Of a DNA stretch of 64,000 nt, positions 27,044-37,612 are shown one piece after another. Location: contig CANRNI010000002.1 of the NCBI GenBank assembly GCA_947631945.1, forward strand, positions 62,001-126,000, given 5' to 3'. The notes beneath the pieces are model-generated. The model ran no database searches. It was given only the letters and a program-made list of their open reading frames with translations, and was not told where the DNA came from. Origin of the DNA: an uncultured Clostridia bacterium. Lineage in GTDB: Bacteria > Bacillota > Clostridia > Oscillospirales > Acutalibacteraceae. Every line of letters starts with the position of its first letter. The stretch's first letter is position 1. The position numbers and the translations under genes are program-made.

Positions 27044-27781
27044 TCAGATTTTCCACACTATCTCCTCCTTAACGAGAACGGGGCCGTCCCTGCATATTCT
27101 TTTGCTGCCGTATTTTGTTTCGCACGAACAGCCCATGCACGCTCCGAAGCCGCAGCCCATACGCTCTTCAAAGCTTAACTGTCCCGACGTTTTTGTTTTA
27201 TCACAAAGAGCTTTAAGCATTGGTTCGGGACCGCAGGCGTAGAAATATGAGTAATCCATATTTTTTAAAGCGTCCGTTACAAAGCCTTTTATTCCGTAAC
27301 TGCCGTCGGCGGTGGTTATCACGGTTTTAACTCCGAGCTTTTCAAAATCTTCTTTTGCGAAAATTTCATCGGCTTTGTTAAATCCGAGAACCGCAGTCAC
27401 TGTTTTTCCGTTTTGTATAAGCTTTTTAGCGAGATAATACAAAGGAGGTACGCCCGCGCCGCCGCCTATTACTACGGGATTTTCGCCCGAAACAGATATA
27501 TCAAAGCCGTTTCCCAGTCCCGAAAGGCAGTCAAGCTCCGTTCCCTTTTCCATCTTTGACATCTTTTCGGTTCCGGCGCCTACGACTTTATATATAATTG
27601 AAAGCCTTCCGTCCTCACAGTCAAAAACGGAAATCGGTCTGCGGAGATAAAACGGCTCGACTTTAATATTTATAAACTGTCCGGGAGCCGTTACCGCGGA
27701 GGTATCGCCGGAAAGTATCATTTTATATACGTTTTCGGCAAGTCTTTCGTTTGAAACGACGGTATATATAACATTTTTCAT
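27044..27781 (-). CDS. pyrK: Dihydroorotate dehydrogenase electron-transfer subunit
   Basis: 245 residues. FAD-binding YLRRPISVFD (about 52-61), the NAD-binding GGGAGVPPLYYLAK, and a C-terminal [2Fe-2S] cluster CGFGACMGCSC with a further Cys about 11 residues on. Partners PyrD as the class 1B heterotetramer that reduces NAD. 3 bp after pyrC. Confidence 0.95.
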   Translation of the reverse strand: MKNVIYTVVSNERLAENVYKMILSGDTSAVTAPGQFINIKVEPFYLRRPISVFDCEDGRLSIIYKVVGAGTEKMSKMEKGTELDCLSGLGNGFDISVSGENPVVIGGGAGVPPLYYLAKKLIQNGKTVTAVLGFNKADEIFAKEDFEKLGVKTVITTADGSYGIKGFVTDALKNMDYSYFYACGPEPMLKALCDKTKTSGQLSFEERMGCGFGACMGCSCETKYGSKRICRDGPVLVKEEIVWKI

Positions 27782-27784
27782 ACT

Positions 27785-29047
27785 TTATATCTCCTTATAA
27801 ACCACTCGGCCGCCGCAGATTGTCATAACGCATCTGCCGTATACCCTTTTACCCTTAAACGGAGTCGCTTTTCCCTTTGAATAAAAATCGGCGGGATTTA
27901 TTTCGTATTCTCTTTCAAGGTCGAATACGCATAAATCGGCTGGGTTACCCTGTTTTATGCCGCTTTTCAGTCCGAATCTTTCGGACGGGGAAATACTCAT
28001 AAGCTCAATGAGCCTTTCAAGACCGATTACGTTTTTCCTTACAAGCTCTGTATACAAAACGGGAAACGCCGTTTCTATTCCCGTAACGCCCATCAGAGAT
28101 TTTTCAAGACCTCTTGATTTTTCCTCCTCGGAATGCGGAGCGTGGTCTGTCGCTGTCATATCTATTGTGCCGTCTTTTAAGCCCTCTGTCAAAGCGAGCC
28201 TGTCCTCTTCGCTTCTTACGGGAGGATTCATTTTAAAGCGTCCGTCCTCCCGCAGCATGGAATCATTCAGAGTAAGATAATGCGGAGCGGTTTCACAGGT
28301 TATATCAACGCCGTCCTTTTTCGCTTTTCTTATAAGCTCGACGCTTTCTTTTGCCGATATATGGCAAACGTGATATGAAACGCCCGTTTGCTTGCAAAGC
28401 TCAATGTCTCTTTCAATCTGTTTCCATTCGCTTTCCGAGCATATACCTCTGTGATTATGCGCTTTCGCGTAAGCTCCGTCATGGATATAGCCGCCTCGCA
28501 GCAAATCGTTTACCTCACAGTGCGCCGCGATAATTTTTCCGAGTTTTTTTGCTTTTTTCATAGCTTCGAGCATAATTTCGCCGTTCTGAACTCCCCTGCC
28601 GTCGTCGGAAAACGCTATTACGCCGTCCGCCAAGTCGTTCATATCGGATAACTCAATACCGTTTTCACCCTTTGTAACAGTACCGTAGGGATAAACGTTG
28701 ATGACAGCGTCATTCTTAATTATATCGGTCTGAATTTTAAGATTTTCAGCGCTGTCGGGACAGGGATTCAAATTCGGCATTGTAAATACCGACGTATATC
28801 CTCCGTGGGCCGCCGCAAGCGAACCTGTTTTTATCGTTTCCTTATAAGAAAAACCCGGCTCTCTGAAATGCACATGCACATCAACAAAACCGGGAAAAAT
28901 ATATTTACCTGCGCAATCAAAAATCTCGCTTTCGGAAACGTCAATTGAAGGTTTTACGGAAACAACGCTTCCGTTATCAACAAGTATATCGGACTTTTTG
29001 AACTTGTTATCAATAAAAACCGTTCCGCCGCTTAATAAAATTGCCAT
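27785..29047 (-). CDS. pyrC: Dihydroorotase
   Basis: About 420 residues, class I. Metal ligands appear in DVHVHFREPG (about 51-60), HCEVNDLL, VCHIS and the catalytic TATDHAPHS. I place the start at ATG 29047, preceded by AAAGGAG with 7 nt spacing, rather than the upstream frame extension to 29074. First gene of pyrCKDFEBI; carAB and pyrR are not in this window. The leader upstream contains a probable attenuator and repeat R2. Confidence 0.94.
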   Translation of the reverse strand: MAILLSGGTVFIDNKFKKSDILVDNGSVVSVKPSIDVSESEIFDCAGKYIFPGFVDVHVHFREPGFSYKETIKTGSLAAAHGGYTSVFTMPNLNPCPDSAENLKIQTDIIKNDAVINVYPYGTVTKGENGIELSDMNDLADGVIAFSDDGRGVQNGEIMLEAMKKAKKLGKIIAAHCEVNDLLRGGYIHDGAYAKAHNHRGICSESEWKQIERDIELCKQTGVSYHVCHISAKESVELIRKAKKDGVDITCETAPHYLTLNDSMLREDGRFKMNPPVRSEEDRLALTEGLKDGTIDMTATDHAPHSEEEKSRGLEKSLMGVTGIETAFPVLYTELVRKNVIGLERLIELMSISPSERFGLKSGIKQGNPADLCVFDLEREYEINPADFYSKGKATPFKGKRVYGRCVMTICGGRVVYKEI

Positions 29048-29070
29048 TATAGCTCCTTTGTCTGTTCGAT

Positions 29071-29145
29071 TCAAATAAAGGTTCCGCCAATATCGGCAGA
29101 ACCCCGTAAGCTTTCAGAGTGTGTTCACACTATAGTATCTGCCGG
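29071..29145 (-). promoter_or_regulatory. Probable transcription attenuator in the pyr leader
   Basis: On the minus strand, GGTTCTGCC / GGCGGAACC (29080-29103) forms a 9-bp stem followed by TTTATTTGA, a terminator-like hairpin ending about 24 nt before the pyrC start. Upstream CGGCAGA (29138-29144) is an exact complement of TCTGCCG inside the terminator's left arm and could form a mutually exclusive antiterminator enclosing a small AGTGT/ACACT hairpin. The U-tract is interrupted, so this needs testing. No canonical PyrR-binding motif was recognised. Confidence 0.5.
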
Positions 29146-29170
29146 AAAACCGAATCAGAGATTTTTATTT

Positions 29171-29344
29171 AGGAAGCACTGATTAAATCGAACGTGCAGA
29201 TTGCGTCATGAGATTTTTCGTCAGATTGACAAAAGTGACGCAGGAATACTGACGTATTTCCAGGAGCTTTTGGCAAAAATGACGGGAAATCGCGGCGCAA
29301 GATGTGCGTTCAGCCGTCAGGCGTGATTTATTCAGTGGTTCCTT
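29171..29344 (+). repeat. Repeat copy R2 (type A, full length) in the pyr leader
   Basis: 174 bp. Left end AGGAAGCACTGATTAAATCG, right end GATTTATTCAGTGGTTCCTT, with the shared core CGTCAGATTGACAAAAGTGA and the central AATAC-TGAC-GTATT hairpin tip. It starts right after the pyr promoter -10 box and would be transcribed as part of the leader. Confidence 0.92.
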
Positions 29345-29345
29345 T

Positions 29346-29374
29346 ATTATACCAGATACAGGAAAAACTGTCAA
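29346..29374 (-). promoter_or_regulatory. Consensus sigma-A promoter of the pyr operon
   Basis: Minus strand TTGACA, 17-nt spacer, TATAAT, about 300 nt upstream of the pyrC ATG. The predicted start site falls in the terminal repeat of R2. Confidence 0.85.
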
Positions 29375-29491
29375 GAGCGGGTTAATAAATTTATTACCAT
29401 AACTTATTGAAAAAACCGAAATATATTTATGTATATTGACTTATTACAAAATGATTCGTTAGAAAATAAATCATAACGGTGCGAACACGTT

Positions 29492-30148
29492 CTATAAATC
29501 TCCGAGCGCGGAAAATACGGCGTCCATAAGCGCCTGCGATACTCCGTCGCTGTCGATATACCGCGTTATATTACCGTTCGGGTCAAATTCATATGATTCT
29601 ATAAGAGGAAGCGAGTCGTCGCTTTTAGTAAGCTCCATATGATAAGCGCTGACTATTTTTTCGTTTTCGTCATATGTGAATTTGAATCTTTCCGTTTCTT
29701 CACCGTTTTTGTAATAATCGACCGAGCATGACGTTTCCGTCTCGTATTCGTATTTGATTTCTGTCTTTACGGTTTTTCCGTCTTTTTCGTATATTTCAGA
29801 GGAAACAAGCTTGTTTTCGGCGTCGTACGTTTCCTCAGCCGTAATAATCTTTGATTTATAATACTTTACCGTGTTTCCTTCTTTGTCGGACGAGTCGTAG
29901 TCGAACTCGGAATACGTCTTGCAGTCTGAAAGAGTATACGGTATTTTAAAATCGGGAGTTACGATTTCCGACGTATACTTTTCTTCATCTAAAATATTTT
30001 GTGATGATGAATTTTCGTCTGCGTCCGTAATGGCGGAAGATTCGGTATATTCCGCAGAGGAATCTTCTTCCTTTATATCGGCGTCCGAGCACGATGAAAA
30101 AATCATAACCATGACTATCGCAATAATAACAACAGTAAGATTTTTCAT
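29492..30148 (-). CDS. Putative lipoprotein of unknown function
   Basis: About 218 residues. Lipoprotein signal with hydrophobic VVIIAIVMVMIFSSC (lipobox Cys at about 21), a Ser/Glu/Asp-rich linker (DIKEEDSSAEYTESSAI), then a domain with alternating YDAENKLVSSEIYEKDGK / YDENEKIVSAYHMELTK / FDPNGNITRYIDSDG strands that resemble repeated beta-hairpins (YD/RHS-like turns) seen in clostridial lipoproteins. The start at ATG 30148 has AGGAAG upstream and lies 4 bp past the uvrA stop, so it may be co-transcribed with uvrBA. Confidence 0.75.
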   Translation of the reverse strand: MKNLTVVIIAIVMVMIFSSCSDADIKEEDSSAEYTESSAITDADENSSSQNILDEEKYTSEIVTPDFKIPYTLSDCKTYSEFDYDSSDKEGNTVKYYKSKIITAEETYDAENKLVSSEIYEKDGKTVKTEIKYEYETETSCSVDYYKNGEETERFKFTYDENEKIVSAYHMELTKSDDSLPLIESYEFDPNGNITRYIDSDGVSQALMDAVFSALGDL

Positions 30149-30152
30149 ACTG

Positions 30153-32981
30153 TCACTTCCTGTCAAGATACTTTTTAAGATACGCGCCCGTATAGCTTTC
30201 CTTTACCTCTGCGACCTCCTCGGGAGTACCTGCCGCTACAATTTCGCCGCCGCCGTCGCCGCCCTCGGGACCTAAGTCTATTATATAATCGGCGCATTTT
30301 ATAACGTCAAGATTATGTTCTATAACGATAACGGAATTTCCCCCGTCCGCAAGCTGATGTATTATATTTATAAGCCTGTGTACATCGGCAGTATGCAGTC
30401 CCGTAGTAGGCTCGTCGAGGATATAAACGGTCTTGCCCGTAGGTCTTTTTGAAAGCTCCGTAGCGAGCTTTACTCTCTGAGCTTCTCCGCCCGAAAGAGT
30501 TGTCGCCGGCTGTCCTATTTTAACGTAACCGAGCCCGACGTCGTATAAAGTTTGAAGCTTGCGCTTGATTTTCGGCATCGCGTCAAAGAACTGCAAGCCC
30601 TCCTCAACGGTCATTTCAAGAACGTCATAAATGCTCTTGCCCTTATATTTCACCTCAAGAGTTTCTCGGTTGTATCTCGCTCCCTTGCATACCTCGCAGG
30701 GAACGTACACGTCCGATAAAAAATGCATTTCTATTTTTACAATGCCGTCGCCCTGACACGCTTCGCATCTGCCGCCCGATACGTTAAAGGAAAATCTCCC
30801 GGGAGTGTAGCCTCTTATTTTTGCGTCCTGAGTCTGCGCGTATAAATCCCTTATATCGGTAAATACCCCCGTATAAGTCGCGGGGTTTGACCTCGGTGTT
30901 CTGCCTATGGGCGATTGGTCGATATTTATTACCTTGTCAAGATATTGTATGCCCTTTATATCCTTATGCTTTCCCGCAAATTTTTTAGCGCCGTTAAGCT
31001 CCGAAGCGAGCTTTTTATAAAGTATTTCGTTAACAAGCGAAGATTTGCCCGAGCCCGAAACGCCCGTAACGCACACAAATTTTCCGAGAGGAATATCAAC
31101 GTCTATATTTTTAAGATTGTTTTCCGCCGCTCCTATAACTGTCAATTTATGACCGTTACCCTGCCGCCTTTTTTCGGGAACGGGAATTTTCCTTGCTCCG
31201 CTGAGATACTGACCTGTAATCGAGTTTTTGCACTTCTTTATTTTTTCGGCGTCCCCCGTACACACTACCTCTCCGCCGTGTATCCCGGCTCCCGGGCCGA
31301 TGTCAACGATATAATCCGCCGCGTACATAGTGTCCTCGTCATGCTCGACAACTATAAGGGTGTTTCCGATATCCCTCAGATTTCTTAACGTTTCAAGAAG
31401 CTTGTCATTATCTCTTTGGTGCAGTCCTATGCTCGGCTCGTCAAGTATATAAAGCACGCCCATAAGCGATGAGCCTATCTGCGTTGCAAGCCTTATGCGC
31501 TGGCTTTCACCGCCCGAAAGAGTACCGGCCGACCGCGCGAGAGTAAGGTAATCAAGCCCTACCGAGCACAGGAAATTAAGTCTGCTCTTTATCTCTTTTA
31601 TTATCTGGTCGGCAATCACGGAATCGCGCTCGGACAGCTTTAGCCCGTCTATAAATTTTAATTCGTTTTTGACCGACATATTGACAAACTCATCAATATT
31701 TATTCCTCCCACAGTTACCGCGAGAACCTCTTTTTTAAGTCTCGCGCCGCCGCAGTCGGGACATTTGCACGCCGTCATAAACTGTTCTATCTCATATCTC
31801 GCCCAGTCGGACGTGGTTTCCTTGTATCTTCTTTCAAGATTGTTTACAATTCCCTCAAATTCGGCGCTGTAATTGCCGCTGCCGTACGCCGTAGCTCTGT
31901 GAAGCTTTAGCTTCTCCCCTTTTGTGCCGTAAAGAATAGCGTCGAGCGCGTCTTTTGAAAAATTTTTTACAGGCTCGTCGAGTGTAAAGCCATACTTTTC
32001 GGCGAGCGCGTCGAAATACATTTTCGCGATTGACGAATAATCGGTTTTTGACCAGCCTGAAGCCTTTATTGCTCCTTCCCTTATTGATTTGTTTTTATCC
32101 GGGATTACAAGAAGCGGGTCAACGCGCATAAAAAAGCTAAGTCCTGTGCAGGTGGGACACGCGCCGAACGGATTGTTAAAGGAAAACATTCTCGGCGACA
32201 GTTCATCTATGCTTATTCCGTGGTCGGGACAGGCGTAATTCTGTGAAAAAAGCATCTCGTCATCTTCCGTAACAATAAGCACCGTCCCGCCCGAAAGCTT
32301 CGATGAAAGCTCCACCGCGTCGGCAAGTCTGCTTCTTATGGAATCCTTTATGACAAGGCGGTCTACAACAGCCTCAACAGTGTGCTTTATATTTTTTTCA
32401 AGAGAAATATCCTCGGATAAGTCATAAATATTGCCGTCTATTCTCGCTCTTACGTAGCCTGATTTCCTTAAACTGTCAAGCTCTTTCTGCTGAGTACCTT
32501 TCTTAGCCTTGACAATCGGAGCCATGACCTGAATTTTTTTGCCCTCGGGAAGCTTTAAAACGCTGTCCACTATTTGGTCGACCGTCTGCTGTTTTATCTC
32601 TTTTCCGCATATCGGGCAATGAGGTATGCCGACTCTCGCATACAGCAGTCTTAAATAATCGTAAATCTCCGTAACGGTGCCTACCGTGGAACGGGGATTC
32701 TTCGAGGTGGTTTTCTGGTCGATGGATATAGCGGGCGAAAGCCCGTCTATGCTGTCCACATTGGGCTTGTCCATCTGTCCGAGGAACATTCTCGCGTATG
32801 ACGAAAGCGACTCAACGTAACGCCTTTGTCCCTCGGCGTAAATCGTATCAAACGCGAGAGAGGATTTGCCCGAACCCGAAAGCCCTGTAAAAACAACGAG
32901 CTTGTTTCTCGGAATCTCCACATCTATGTTTTTTAGATTATGCTCTCTTGCCCCTTTTACCACTATATTTTTCTGAGCCAT
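30153..32981 (-). CDS. uvrA: Excinuclease ABC subunit A
   Basis: 942 residues, the full family length. Two ABC ATPase halves: Walker [21 protein letters not shown] near 31-50 and [15 protein letters not shown] near 640; signatures [16 protein letters not shown] and [15 protein letters not shown]; zinc-binding CPICGK...(insertion domain), CPDCGGAR and CEACQGDG...CEVCKG. It scans DNA for bulky damage and loads UvrB. 1 bp after uvrB. Confidence 0.97.
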   Translation of the reverse strand: MAQKNIVVKGAREHNLKNIDVEIPRNKLVVFTGLSGSGKSSLAFDTIYAEGQRRYVESLSSYARMFLGQMDKPNVDSIDGLSPAISIDQKTTSKNPRSTVGTVTEIYDYLRLLYARVGIPHCPICGKEIKQQTVDQIVDSVLKLPEGKKIQVMAPIVKAKKGTQQKELDSLRKSGYVRARIDGNIYDLSEDISLEKNIKHTVEAVVDRLVIKDSIRSRLADAVELSSKLSGGTVLIVTEDDEMLFSQNYACPDHGISIDELSPRMFSFNNPFGACPTCTGLSFFMRVDPLLVIPDKNKSIREGAIKASGWSKTDYSSIAKMYFDALAEKYGFTLDEPVKNFSKDALDAILYGTKGEKLKLHRATAYGSGNYSAEFEGIVNNLERRYKETTSDWARYEIEQFMTACKCPDCGGARLKKEVLAVTVGGINIDEFVNMSVKNELKFIDGLKLSERDSVIADQIIKEIKSRLNFLCSVGLDYLTLARSAGTLSGGESQRIRLATQIGSSLMGVLYILDEPSIGLHQRDNDKLLETLRNLRDIGNTLIVVEHDEDTMYAADYIVDIGPGAGIHGGEVVCTGDAEKIKKCKNSITGQYLSGARKIPVPEKRRQGNGHKLTVIGAAENNLKNIDVDIPLGKFVCVTGVSGSGKSSLVNEILYKKLASELNGAKKFAGKHKDIKGIQYLDKVINIDQSPIGRTPRSNPATYTGVFTDIRDLYAQTQDAKIRGYTPGRFSFNVSGGRCEACQGDGIVKIEMHFLSDVYVPCEVCKGARYNRETLEVKYKGKSIYDVLEMTVEEGLQFFDAMPKIKRKLQTLYDVGLGYVKIGQPATTLSGGEAQRVKLATELSKRPTGKTVYILDEPTTGLHTADVHRLINIIHQLADGGNSVIVIEHNLDVIKCADYIIDLGPEGGDGGGEIVAAGTPEEVAEVKESYTGAYLKKYLDRK

Positions 32982-32982
32982 T

Positions 32983-34944
32983 TTATATCCCCTGTTTCAG
33001 CTTTTCGATTTTATCTCTTAAATACGCGGCGTGTTCAAACTCAAGGATTTTCGCCGCTGCTTTCATTTCCTTGGTAAGTTTATCTATAAGCTCAAGCTTT
33101 TCTTTCTTTGAAAGCTTTCTGCCTGTTTTGCCGTCAATTTCGGTTTTTGAGCTGATTTCTATAACGTCGTGAACAGGCTTAACTATGGTTTTCGGCACTA
33201 TTCCGTTTTTCTCATTGTATTTGAGCTGTTTTTCACGCCTTCTCCGAGTTTCTTTTATAGCCGCTTCCATTGAGGGCGTTACCGTGTCCGCGTACATTAT
33301 GACCGTTCCCTCTGCGTTTCTCGCGGCTCTGCCGATAGTCTGTATAAGCGACCTTTCGGAGCGCAGGAAGCCTTCCTTATCGGCGTCAAGAATCGCGACA
33401 AGAGATACTTCGGGAATATCAAGACCCTCGCGCAAAAGGTTTATGCCTACAAGCACGTCATATTCGCCGAGCCGCAAATCGCGGATAATTTCCATTCGCT
33501 CTATCGTATCTATATCATAATGCATATATCTTACTTTGATGCCGAAATCAATCAGATAATCGGTAAGGCTTTCAGCCATTTTCTTGGTAAGCGTTGTAAC
33601 GAGCACGCGTTCTTTTTTCGCGGTCCTCATATTGATTTCGGATATCAAATCCTCAATCTGTCCGTCTACGGGGCGAACCGATATATCCGGGTCCAAAAGC
33701 CCAGTAGGTCTTATTACCTGCTCGGCTATATTATCGCTCTTTTGCAGTTCAAAATCGCCGGGCGTCGCGCTGACAAAAATTTTCTGACCGATTTTCCGAT
33801 AAAACTCGTCGAACGTAAGCGGTCTGTTATCATACGCGGACGGCAGTCTGAAGCCAAAATTTATCAGCGTTTCTTTTCGGGACCTGTCGCCGCCGTACAT
33901 AGCTCTTACCTGCGGAAGCGTGACGTGCGATTCGTCTATAAAAAGAATAAAATCATCGGGGAAATAATCGAGAAGCGTAAACGGCGGCGAGCCGGGTTCT
34001 CTGCCCGACATTACGCGTGAATAATTCTCTATCCCTTTGCAGAAGCCCGTTTCCCGAAGCATTTCGATATCGTATTCCGTTCTCTGCTTAATTCTTTGCG
34101 CTTCGAGCAGTTTTCCCTCGGCTTCAAACTGTTTTACCCTTTCAAGCATCTCAAGGTATATTTCATTGAGAGCGGCCTCCATTTTTTCCTGTCCCACAAC
34201 GTAGTGAGAAGCAGGAAAAATCGCCACATGAGAAACAACGTTGTTTACATTGCCCGTAACGGGGTTAAATTCACATATTCTTTCTATTTCATCTCCGAAA
34301 AACTCTACTCTTATGGCGTATTCGGAGGTGTAAACGGGGAAAATCTCAACAACGTCTCCCCTTACTCTGAATTTGTTTCTTATAAAGTTTATGTCGTTGC
34401 GCTCATATTGAAGCTCCACAAGCTTTTCTATAAGCTCGTCGCGGCTCTTTTCCATTCCCTGTCTCAGAGAAATTACCATGCTGCGGTAATCTATCGGGTC
34501 ACCGAGCGAATAAATGCACGAAACACTCGCGACTATTATTACGTCGCGCCGTTCCGACAATGCAGACGTAGCCGAATGACGCAAACGGTCTATTTCATCA
34601 TTGACCGCCGAATCCTTTTCGATATAAGTATCGGTAGTGGGAATATACGCCTCGGGCTGATAATAATCATAATATGAAACAAAATACTCGACCGCGTTTT
34701 CGGGAAAAAACTCTTTAAATTCCGAGCATAGCTGCGCCGCCAAAGTTTTATTATGCGCCAAAACGAGCGTGGGTCTGTTGACACGCTCTATAATATTAGC
34801 CATCGTAAAGGTTTTTCCCGAGCCGGTAACGCCAAGGAGCGTCTGTTCGGCGTATCCGTCGTTCAGACCCTCAACAAGCTCGTCTATAGCCTGCGGCTGG
34901 TCGCCCGTGGGCTTATAGGGCGAATGTAATATAAATCTATCCAT
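32983..34944 (-). CDS. uvrB: Excinuclease ABC subunit B
   Basis: 653 residues. Walker [16 protein letters not shown] (about 39-53), the beta-hairpin region with [16 protein letters not shown] helicase box (DESHVTLPQ), helicase motif [11 protein letters not shown], and a C-terminal UVR domain ([27 protein letters not shown]) for UvrC contact. Damage verification subunit in nucleotide excision repair. SD GGAAGG. Operon with uvrA. Confidence 0.97.
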   Translation of the reverse strand: MDRFILHSPYKPTGDQPQAIDELVEGLNDGYAEQTLLGVTGSGKTFTMANIIERVNRPTLVLAHNKTLAAQLCSEFKEFFPENAVEYFVSYYDYYQPEAYIPTTDTYIEKDSAVNDEIDRLRHSATSALSERRDVIIVASVSCIYSLGDPIDYRSMVISLRQGMEKSRDELIEKLVELQYERNDINFIRNKFRVRGDVVEIFPVYTSEYAIRVEFFGDEIERICEFNPVTGNVNNVVSHVAIFPASHYVVGQEKMEAALNEIYLEMLERVKQFEAEGKLLEAQRIKQRTEYDIEMLRETGFCKGIENYSRVMSGREPGSPPFTLLDYFPDDFILFIDESHVTLPQVRAMYGGDRSRKETLINFGFRLPSAYDNRPLTFDEFYRKIGQKIFVSATPGDFELQKSDNIAEQVIRPTGLLDPDISVRPVDGQIEDLISEINMRTAKKERVLVTTLTKKMAESLTDYLIDFGIKVRYMHYDIDTIERMEIIRDLRLGEYDVLVGINLLREGLDIPEVSLVAILDADKEGFLRSERSLIQTIGRAARNAEGTVIMYADTVTPSMEAAIKETRRRREKQLKYNEKNGIVPKTIVKPVHDVIEISSKTEIDGKTGRKLSKKEKLELIDKLTKEMKAAAKILEFEHAAYLRDKIEKLKQGI

Positions 34945-34988
34945 ATTTATCCTTCCGCCAAAACATCTGACGCGGCATCTGAATTCAT

Positions 34989-35023
34989 TTTAATTCTATA
35001 GACTTTTTAATTCTATAGACTTT
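34989..35023. repeat. Tandem 17-bp duplication at a gene end
   Basis: TTTTAATTCTATAGACT occurs twice head to tail; the reverse strand encodes KSIELKSL-stop at the lipoprotein C-terminus. Confidence 0.7.
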
Positions 35024-35670
35024 GCAAATTTATCAAAATCAACTTTTTTCGCGTCGGCCGTGTTTATTATACAGTTTATTAAATAATATCCGTTATCATA
35101 AGGAAGAAAATAATAAAACGCGCTTCTGTAATATTCCGAGGAAATGCACGAATGTTTAAACGCCGCGCACTCCGTTGAGTTTATATCGACAGTATATTTT
35201 TCGTATGAGAAAGCCTCGCTGCCGTAGCTTTCGAGAAGCTTTTCACAGTCGTTTTCCGTAGATTTCATCGCGGACTCTATATCGTCGTCGGAATAAGAAA
35301 TATATATTTCTCCGTCATACGGCTCATTGAAAAAACAACCGGGGTGATTTTCGTCGGGAACAAAATTATTCGGCAAAGTAAATCGCATTTCGGATGTTTC
35401 AACAGTATTGCCGCTGACGACTTGTCCGTTAAAATCTATATATTCCGTTATATAACCGCCCGAATCGCTTTTTTGCTTTTTTCCGTTTTCATTAAGAGAA
35501 TATACCTGAAGCTTACCCGAATCGTTTATAACTATATTTCCGTCCGAATCACGAACGGCGAGATATTGTGTTCCGCCTGACGTTATATACGTTTCGCCTT
35601 TATCCGAACAGGAGGAAAACGTAAGAAGAAGAACGGCAGCCGAAATAAAAGCCAAAATTTTTTTTGTCAT
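34996..35670 (-). CDS. Putative lipoprotein of unknown function
   Basis: About 224 residues. Signal ILAFISAAVLLLTFSSC (lipobox), then a domain beginning GGTQYLAVRDSDGNIVINDSGK with repeated short beta strands, and a C-terminal half (TLPNNFVPDENHPGCFFNEPYDG onward) resembling small secreted domains that bind or present surface residues; not assigned. ATG 35670 is chosen (GGTGA upstream). The last codons come from a tandem 17-bp duplication that also creates the stop. Confidence 0.72.
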   Translation of the reverse strand: MTKKILAFISAAVLLLTFSSCSDKGETYITSGGTQYLAVRDSDGNIVINDSGKLQVYSLNENGKKQKSDSGGYITEYIDFNGQVVSGNTVETSEMRFTLPNNFVPDENHPGCFFNEPYDGEIYISYSDDDIESAMKSTENDCEKLLESYGSEAFSYEKYTVDINSTECAAFKHSCISSEYYRSAFYYFLPYDNGYYLINCIINTADAKKVDFDKFAKSIELKSL

Positions 35671-35770
35671 AATTATCACCAAGTATATTCTTTTTCATTA
35701 AACGGTTATTTGAGCATTTTGGAGGTTTACGGATACGCCGCTTTTATGTATTTATCGTATATTTATTCCG

Positions 35771-36337
35771 TTATCCCTTTAACAGGGACATTATTTCGGC
35801 TCGGGCTCTCGCGTCCTTTTTCACAACGCCTCTTAAAGCCGATGTCTGAGTCAGCGCGCCGGCGGTTTTTGCGCCGCGCATAGTCATGCATAAATGCTGC
35901 GCTTCAATTATAACCGCGACTCCGAGCGGATGCAATTCATCATAGAGAAAGTCCGCTATTTGGGAAGTAAGGCGCTCCTGGAGCTGCGGACGCTTTGCAA
36001 AAACGCCGACTATTCTCGCAAGCTTTGACAGTCCTATTACCTTGCCGTCCGATGGGATATAAGCGATATGAGCTTTGCCTACAAACGGAAGCAGATGATG
36101 CTCGCACATAGAATACAACGGAATATCCCTTACTATGACCATTTCATCGTTATCTTTTTCCGAAAAAACCTTAATATGCTTTTTCGGGTCCTCGCTCAGT
36201 CCCGAAAAAATTTCCTCATACATAGACGCAACGCGTCTCGGCGTTTCAACAAGTCCCTCGCGTTCAGGGTCCTCACCGATAGCCTCAAGTATTTCCTTTA
36301 CCGCTTTTTCAATTTTTTGTCTGTCCAAAAAGTTCAC
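35771..36337 (-). CDS. folE: GTP cyclohydrolase I
   Basis: 188 residues. Opens the GTP ring to dihydroneopterin triphosphate, the first step to folate. Zinc ligands and active site are seen in [11 protein letters not shown] and in [28 protein letters not shown] is the family N-terminal signature. The start is GTG 36337; a TTG nine bases on, with GGTGA upstream, is an alternative giving [10 protein letters not shown]. No other folate genes are adjacent. Confidence 0.95.
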   Translation of the reverse strand: MNFLDRQKIEKAVKEILEAIGEDPEREGLVETPRRVASMYEEIFSGLSEDPKKHIKVFSEKDNDEMVIVRDIPLYSMCEHHLLPFVGKAHIAYIPSDGKVIGLSKLARIVGVFAKRPQLQERLTSQIADFLYDELHPLGVAVIIEAQHLCMTMRGAKTAGALTQTSALRGVVKKDARARAEIMSLLKG

Positions 36338-36413
36338 CGTCTTTTTTGCTTCTTTAAGGCGTTACCGCACAAAGATTTCGTACACGAGTAAGCCGTTTTT
36401 GTACCGTATAACC

Positions 36414-37589
36414 TTAATTCTGATGAGAATCAAACATTATTCTCAAATATTTTTTATTATCGTCCTTCGCGAAATTGATATGCGACGTATCTATATTATC
36501 GTTATCGGATGCTTCAAGGCTGTCTATAATCTTATACATATCGGAATACGGAGAGGAGTTGTCTATAATAGATGAAACAGCGGAATTATACGCGCTATCA
36601 GATGAAAATATAATTTCTATATAATTCAGGCCGCCGTTTACATTTTCCGTAAGTGATTTTTGTATTGTCTTAACCGTATCGGAATTGTATTTGTCAAAAA
36701 GAAGTCCTTCGCGCACAAAATAATTCGCTTCGTTATCAACGCAGTCCGTTTCAAGCGATAAATCCCTGTGGTCGAGCAATATATCCTCCGTTGAGACGTT
36801 AAAATACAGATGCGATACGATATCGCCCAAATCGGATTTCGGGTCGTCCCACGTCATATCGACGTTATACGGCTTTCCGTCAATCCAAACGATGTTCCAC
36901 ATATGGTTTTCGCTTCCGTATTGCTCGGATTCGCCTATTCCGCTTATAAGCGTGGACTCAATTCCCGAATATTCAAGCAAAAGCATCAAAGCTCTCGAAT
37001 ACCCCGAACAAACGGCTTTTCCCTCAATAAGACAGCCGTAAGCGCTGGACGAATTGTCTGAAATCTCATATTCACATGAAGAAGCTATATAGTCGTGGAT
37101 AAAAAGCTCTCTCTCAAATTCATCTTCAATTTTATTTGCCGATGATACTATTTCATTGGCCTTGTCGAGCATCTGCTGCCTTTTTTTGTCACATTCCTCT
37201 TTTTCAAACCGGTAGTTCATTTCAATAAGGCACGAAGAAGAAAAACTAATCATATTGCAGGAATCCGAAAAACAGAGTAAATCGGGATTATCATTTTTTA
37301 CGGCAAAAAACACTCTGTTAAATTCTGTATTTGACATACAAGGAACCTTAATATATTTTTTATGTTTGTCCGCATTGTTGAATACGGCAATATACGCAAG
37401 TTTTTCTTTATCGTTGAGCAGTTCAAAGCTTTTTGTTGAAAGCGGCTTTTTTCCGTCTTTAAAATCAGAAGAAAAACCGAATACCGATACGGCTGCCGCT
37501 ATTTTATCAAAGCCTATATAAGCGCACGATACGACAACAGTCGCGATGACTATTACAATAGATATAATTGCTGCAATAAATTTTTTCAC
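36414..37589 (-). CDS. Secreted or anchored transglutaminase-like protein
   Basis: 391 residues. N-terminal membrane segment IAAIISIVIVIATVVVSC (possible lipobox-like Cys). A long helical region precedes a transglutaminase-like core with the Cys-His-Asp triad: C194 in GKAVCSGYS, H229 in ENHMWNIV, D244 in NVDMTWDDP. Such domains in clostridia act as surface peptidases or cross-linkers. 23 bp downstream of the LCP-like gene and so likely co-transcribed; both could act at the cell wall. Substrate unknown. Confidence 0.8.
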   Translation of the reverse strand: MKKFIAAIISIVIVIATVVVSCAYIGFDKIAAAVSVFGFSSDFKDGKKPLSTKSFELLNDKEKLAYIAVFNNADKHKKYIKVPCMSNTEFNRVFFAVKNDNPDLLCFSDSCNMISFSSSCLIEMNYRFEKEECDKKRQQMLDKANEIVSSANKIEDEFERELFIHDYIASSCEYEISDNSSSAYGCLIEGKAVCSGYSRALMLLLEYSGIESTLISGIGESEQYGSENHMWNIVWIDGKPYNVDMTWDDPKSDLGDIVSHLYFNVSTEDILLDHRDLSLETDCVDNEANYFVREGLLFDKYNSDTVKTIQKSLTENVNGGLNYIEIIFSSDSAYNSAVSSIIDNSSPYSDMYKIIDSLEASDNDNIDTSHINFAKDDNKKYLRIMFDSHQN

Positions 37590-37612
37590 ACGGTTATTAT
37601 CCTTTCGGTAAT

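Noticed and set aside
29183-29374. Small minus-strand ORF over R2, with similar ones over R7 (44935-45198) and R11 (48760-48984)
   Set aside because: The shared peptide arises because the repeats are similar; ends and frames vary between copies and no SD is present.
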